Part shown: one piece after another, positions 23,930 through 25,617 of the stretch
Layout of the letters: the number at the start of each line of letters is the position of its first letter
How positions within the stretch are numbered: the stretch's first letter is position 1
NCBI GenBank assembly: GCA_002454165.1
Contig: DKIG01000031.1
Coordinates: 1-25,617 of the forward strand
Direction of reading: 5' to 3'
Source of the DNA: Gammaproteobacteria bacterium UBA6724
Lineage (GTDB): Bacteria > Pseudomonadota > Gammaproteobacteria > Pseudomonadales > Azotimanducaceae
Length of the DNA stretch: 25,617 bases
Notes under the pieces: generated by a model
The model's database searches: none
Told to the model about the DNA's origin: nothing
What the model saw: only the letters and a program-made list of their open reading frames with translations
Position numbers and translations under genes: made by a program

Positions 23930-25101
23930 AATAGATTCCGTCCTACCGTTGCCCGGTTCCCGGTTTCAGGAATGGGGCGCACAGTCATGCCCCGGATGGC
24001 GTTGTTGACACTAGAAAGGCATATCGTTTCACCAGTTGCAAAACCACTCCTGACATAAACCTTTTCACCAATGATCCGCAGCACATCTACCTCTCTGAAC
24101 TCCAGTTGGTTGTTTTCATCAATGATATAAACCTGGTTTTCTGTCTGCATGGCGGCTCTTGGAAGGATGTAGATATTGTCCACCTCTTTGCCGGCAATTT
24201 CCGCCTCAACAAACAAACCGACGGCAAGCGGCGGTCGGTCGTCCTCCCGTACCTGATAGGGTGCCTCAACCTGGGCGATCACATTGATCATCCGGGTCTG
24301 GGGATCAAGTTCGCCCTCAGTGCGGACGATCTTCCCTTCCCATGTATGATCCTTACCACCAAATCTGGCACGGAGAATTGCCGTCGGATGGTCTGTAATC
24401 TCCTCGTTGACCAACGACAGTTCCAGATAGGCGAGTTCATCGTCATGTATTGGCAACCGTACCTCGGCATAGTCGATAGCATAAATCTTTGCGACCGGGG
24501 AGCCCCGGTTGACGAATTGCCCGATATCCACCCGTTCGGAGCGGACTCGCCCCTCATAAGGCGCGATGATTCTAGTTCTGACGAGGTCTCTTTCTGCCTT
24601 GGACAGCCTGGCAGCGGTTTGCTTGAGGGAGGATTTTGCGAACTGGAGCCGATTCAAGGCATCATCAAGCAGTGCCTCGCTGACAGACTGTTTTTTGGCA
24701 AGTTCCTCTAATCGAGCATGTGTCTTTTCGGTAGTGGCAAGTTCACTTTGGGCAGATGCAAGGGCGGCTTTGGCTTGTTCAAGAGCGACTTCATAATCAA
24801 GCGCTTCTATCTCAAACAGCATCTGTCCCTTGTTAAAAAATCCGCCTGACACCATGGCAGGTGAAATGCTGGTTACGCGTCCGGATACTTCCGGGATAAG
24901 GTCACTTTCCGTTCTCGGCAGCACCGTACCATGGGTGAGGGTCGTGAGTTGAACAGTTTCTGATGTGGCTTTCCAGGTGCGAACCAGAGGCGCATTTGAT
25001 GGCGGCGGTTGTTGCTCCAGCCTAGGTCCCGTGGTAGCAATCCATATAGCAAGTCCTAACCCGACGAGCAGAATTGCTAGTGGTAAATAGGATTTCTTCA
25101 T
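23926..25101 (-). CDS. RND efflux periplasmic adaptor (membrane fusion protein)
   Basis: The 391-residue adaptor bridges the RND pump and an outer-membrane channel. A single N-terminal anchor or signal segment (MKKSYLPLAILLVGLGLAIW) is followed by a beta-barrel/lipoyl half (VSGRVTSISPAMVSGGFFNKGQ). A long coiled-coil hairpin (about 95-170) contains ALASAQSELATTEKTHARLE, and the return strand is RTRIIAPYEGRVRSERVDIG. Membrane-proximal domains follow. The ATG at 25101 has AAAGG seven bases upstream and places the hydrophobic segment at the N-terminus; a GTG at 25146 would add 15 polar residues and lacks a binding site. It is the first gene of the operon, with a four-base overlap with the pump gene. 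A dyad array lies about 85 bases upstream. Confidence 0.93.
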   Translation of the reverse strand: MKKSYLPLAILLVGLGLAIWIATTGPRLEQQPPPSNAPLVRTWKATSETVQLTTLTHGTVLPRTESDLIPEVSGRVTSISPAMVSGGFFNKGQMLFEIEALDYEVALEQAKAALASAQSELATTEKTHARLEELAKKQSVSEALLDDALNRLQFAKSSLKQTAARLSKAERDLVRTRIIAPYEGRVRSERVDIGQFVNRGSPVAKIYAIDYAEVRLPIHDDELAYLELSLVNEEITDHPTAILRARFGGKDHTWEGKIVRTEGELDPQTRMINVIAQVEAPYQVREDDRPPLAVGLFVEAEIAGKEVDNIYILPRAAMQTENQVYIIDENNQLEFREVDVLRIIGEKVYVRSGFATGETICLSSVNNAIRGMTVRPIPETGNRATVGRNLL

Positions 25102-25186
25102 AATTGCGCCTTTAATCTGGTTCATGTTCGTCTTTGTCGCTGTCACAACCCTCGCCAGCGTCCGCCGCTTGCCGTCCTTGCTCAGG

Positions 25187-25276
25187 AAGGTCTGCCCAGA
25201 AGGTCTGTTCAGAGGTCTGCCCAGAAAGTCTGCTCAGAAAGTCTGCCCAGAAGGTCTGCCCAGAAGGTCTGTGCAG
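25187..25276. repeat. Seven 13-bp tandem units, each with a TCTG-N2-CAGA dyad
   Basis: Units of the type AAGGTCTGCCCAG begin at 25187, 25200, 25213 (12 bases), 25225, 25238, 25251 and 25264. All seven contain TCTG-NN-CAGA, counting the first base of the next unit. The central bases are CC, TT, CC, CT, CC, CC and TG. All five substitutions inside the dyads fall on the central pair, while the eight symmetric positions never change. This pattern suggests selected operator sites upstream of the RND efflux operon. Confidence 0.8.
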
Positions 25277-25282
25277 AGTATA
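25277..25282 (-). promoter_or_regulatory. Possible -10 element of the RND operon
   Basis: Read on the - strand this is TATACT, a 5/6 match to TATAAT, directly upstream of the first dyad met by polymerase. Transcription would start inside the dyad array, a typical position for repression. No good -35 hexamer is found at 16-18 bases, so it may need an activator or may not be a promoter. Confidence 0.3.
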
Positions 25283-25454
25283 GCGCGAATTGGCGACAGC
25301 CTCTCTCCCGTCATTCTTGCCCCGGCCCGTCATACCGGTGAAAACCAGAAACCAGAAGGAAGGAGCGGCATAGCCCTATTTCATATTGGCAACTACTCTT
25401 GTGTATAAGCTCAGATACCTTTGGCACTCCCCTGGCTCCGTCATTCCCCCAGCT

Positions 25455-25596
25455 CCGTCATTCCGTGCTTGACACGGAATCCAGACTGGCTGATTGGCGA
25501 CACCCTCTTCTCGTTATTACCCACGTGCCTTCGTTGTCGTTATTGTCGTGGTTGTCGTCGGGTTTTTCTGGATTCCAGCTTCCGCTGGAATGACGG
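25455..25596. repeat. REP/MITE-like inverted-repeat element
   Basis: CCGTCATTCC...GGAATCCAG at 25455-25484 is itself an imperfect hairpin (CCGTG-CTTGA-CACGG in the middle). Its inverted counterpart, CTGGATTCC...GGAATGACGG, lies at 25568-25596. The pair bounds about 83 bases of unrelated sequence, giving a 142-base element. The GTCATTCC/GGAATCCAG ends match a repeat style common between genes in many proteobacteria. No transposase is present. Confidence 0.7.
25534..25560. repeat. 9-bp tandem repeat inside the REP/MITE-like element
   Basis: TTGTCGTTA, TTGTCGTGG and TTGTCGTCG follow one another; the first seven bases of each unit are identical. They lie between the two inverted arms of the surrounding element. 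Confidence 0.7.
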
Positions 25597-25617
25597 GGGA
25601 GGAGTGACACTACCGTC

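Larger units (their letters stand above)
25102..25617. other. Non-coding region upstream of the RND operon, rich in repeats
   Basis: No convincing gene is seen in these 516 bases; the open frames that cross it lack ribosome binding sites and read through repeats. It holds the 13-bp dyad array, a TATACT -10 element on the - strand, a duplicated GCTCCGTCATTCC (25435-25447 and 25452-25464), and an inverted-repeat element near the right edge. Confidence 0.7.

Noticed and set aside
25187..25276. CRISPR array
   Set aside because: The units are 13-bp head-to-tail repeats with no unique spacers, and no cas genes are present.
25112..25333. Repetitive protein frame crossing the 13-bp repeats on the - strand
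   Set aside because: One unit is 12 bases, which breaks the period; there is no binding site, and the dyad conservation is better explained at the DNA level.

Overview
The window reads as chromosomal DNA of a Gram-negative, TonB-rich gammaproteobacterium, probably a marine or aquatic heterotroph. The evidence is a pyrG-kdsA-eno-ftsB block followed by pcm and nlpD (a classic gammaproteobacterial neighbourhood), an LPS Kdo gene, two TonB-dependent outer-membrane receptors and an RND efflux pair. The exact lineage cannot be named from sequence alone. No rRNA, tRNA, CRISPR array, transposase or phage gene was seen.

Region 1 (1-6632, + strand) is a dense housekeeping run: CTP synthase, Kdo-8-phosphate synthase with the metal-site cysteine, enolase, divisome protein FtsB, protein-L-isoaspartate methyltransferase, a DUF368 (PopT-type) undecaprenyl-phosphate translocase and the LysM/LytM lipoprotein NlpD. 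Genes usual in this neighbourhood are absent: ispD/ispF/truD/surE between ftsB and pcm, and rpoS after nlpD. FdxA ferredoxin (- strand) converges directly on nlpD.

Region 2 (7066-15138) looks like a metabolic island built on two divergent units. The leftward unit runs malyl-CoA/beta-methylmalyl-CoA lyase -> acyl-CoA dehydrogenase -> MFS transporter -> TonB receptor. The rightward unit is malate synthase G, with a possible 33-codon leader ORF. The lyase releases glyoxylate and malate synthase consumes it, so the island may assimilate a substrate through a (methyl)malyl-CoA. Malate synthase carries an unusual Lys-rich insertion built from a 12-bp tandem repeat.

Region 3 (15204-20532) holds a receiver-PAS-GGDEF-EAL protein (TTG start) whose cyclase and phosphodiesterase motifs both look dead. 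It is followed by a 993-residue TonB receptor whose signal-peptide codons contain a G10 tract, a candidate phase-variation switch, preceded by four direct repeats. A strong terminator is shared with the convergent RND operon.

Region 4 (20597-25617) is a two-gene RND efflux operon (adaptor then pump, ATGA overlap, - strand). Its upstream region carries seven 13-bp units, each with a perfectly conserved TCTG-N2-CAGA dyad, next to a TATACT -10 element, and then REP/MITE-like inverted repeats. Short tandem duplications, several with a 15-bp period, recur through regions 2-4.
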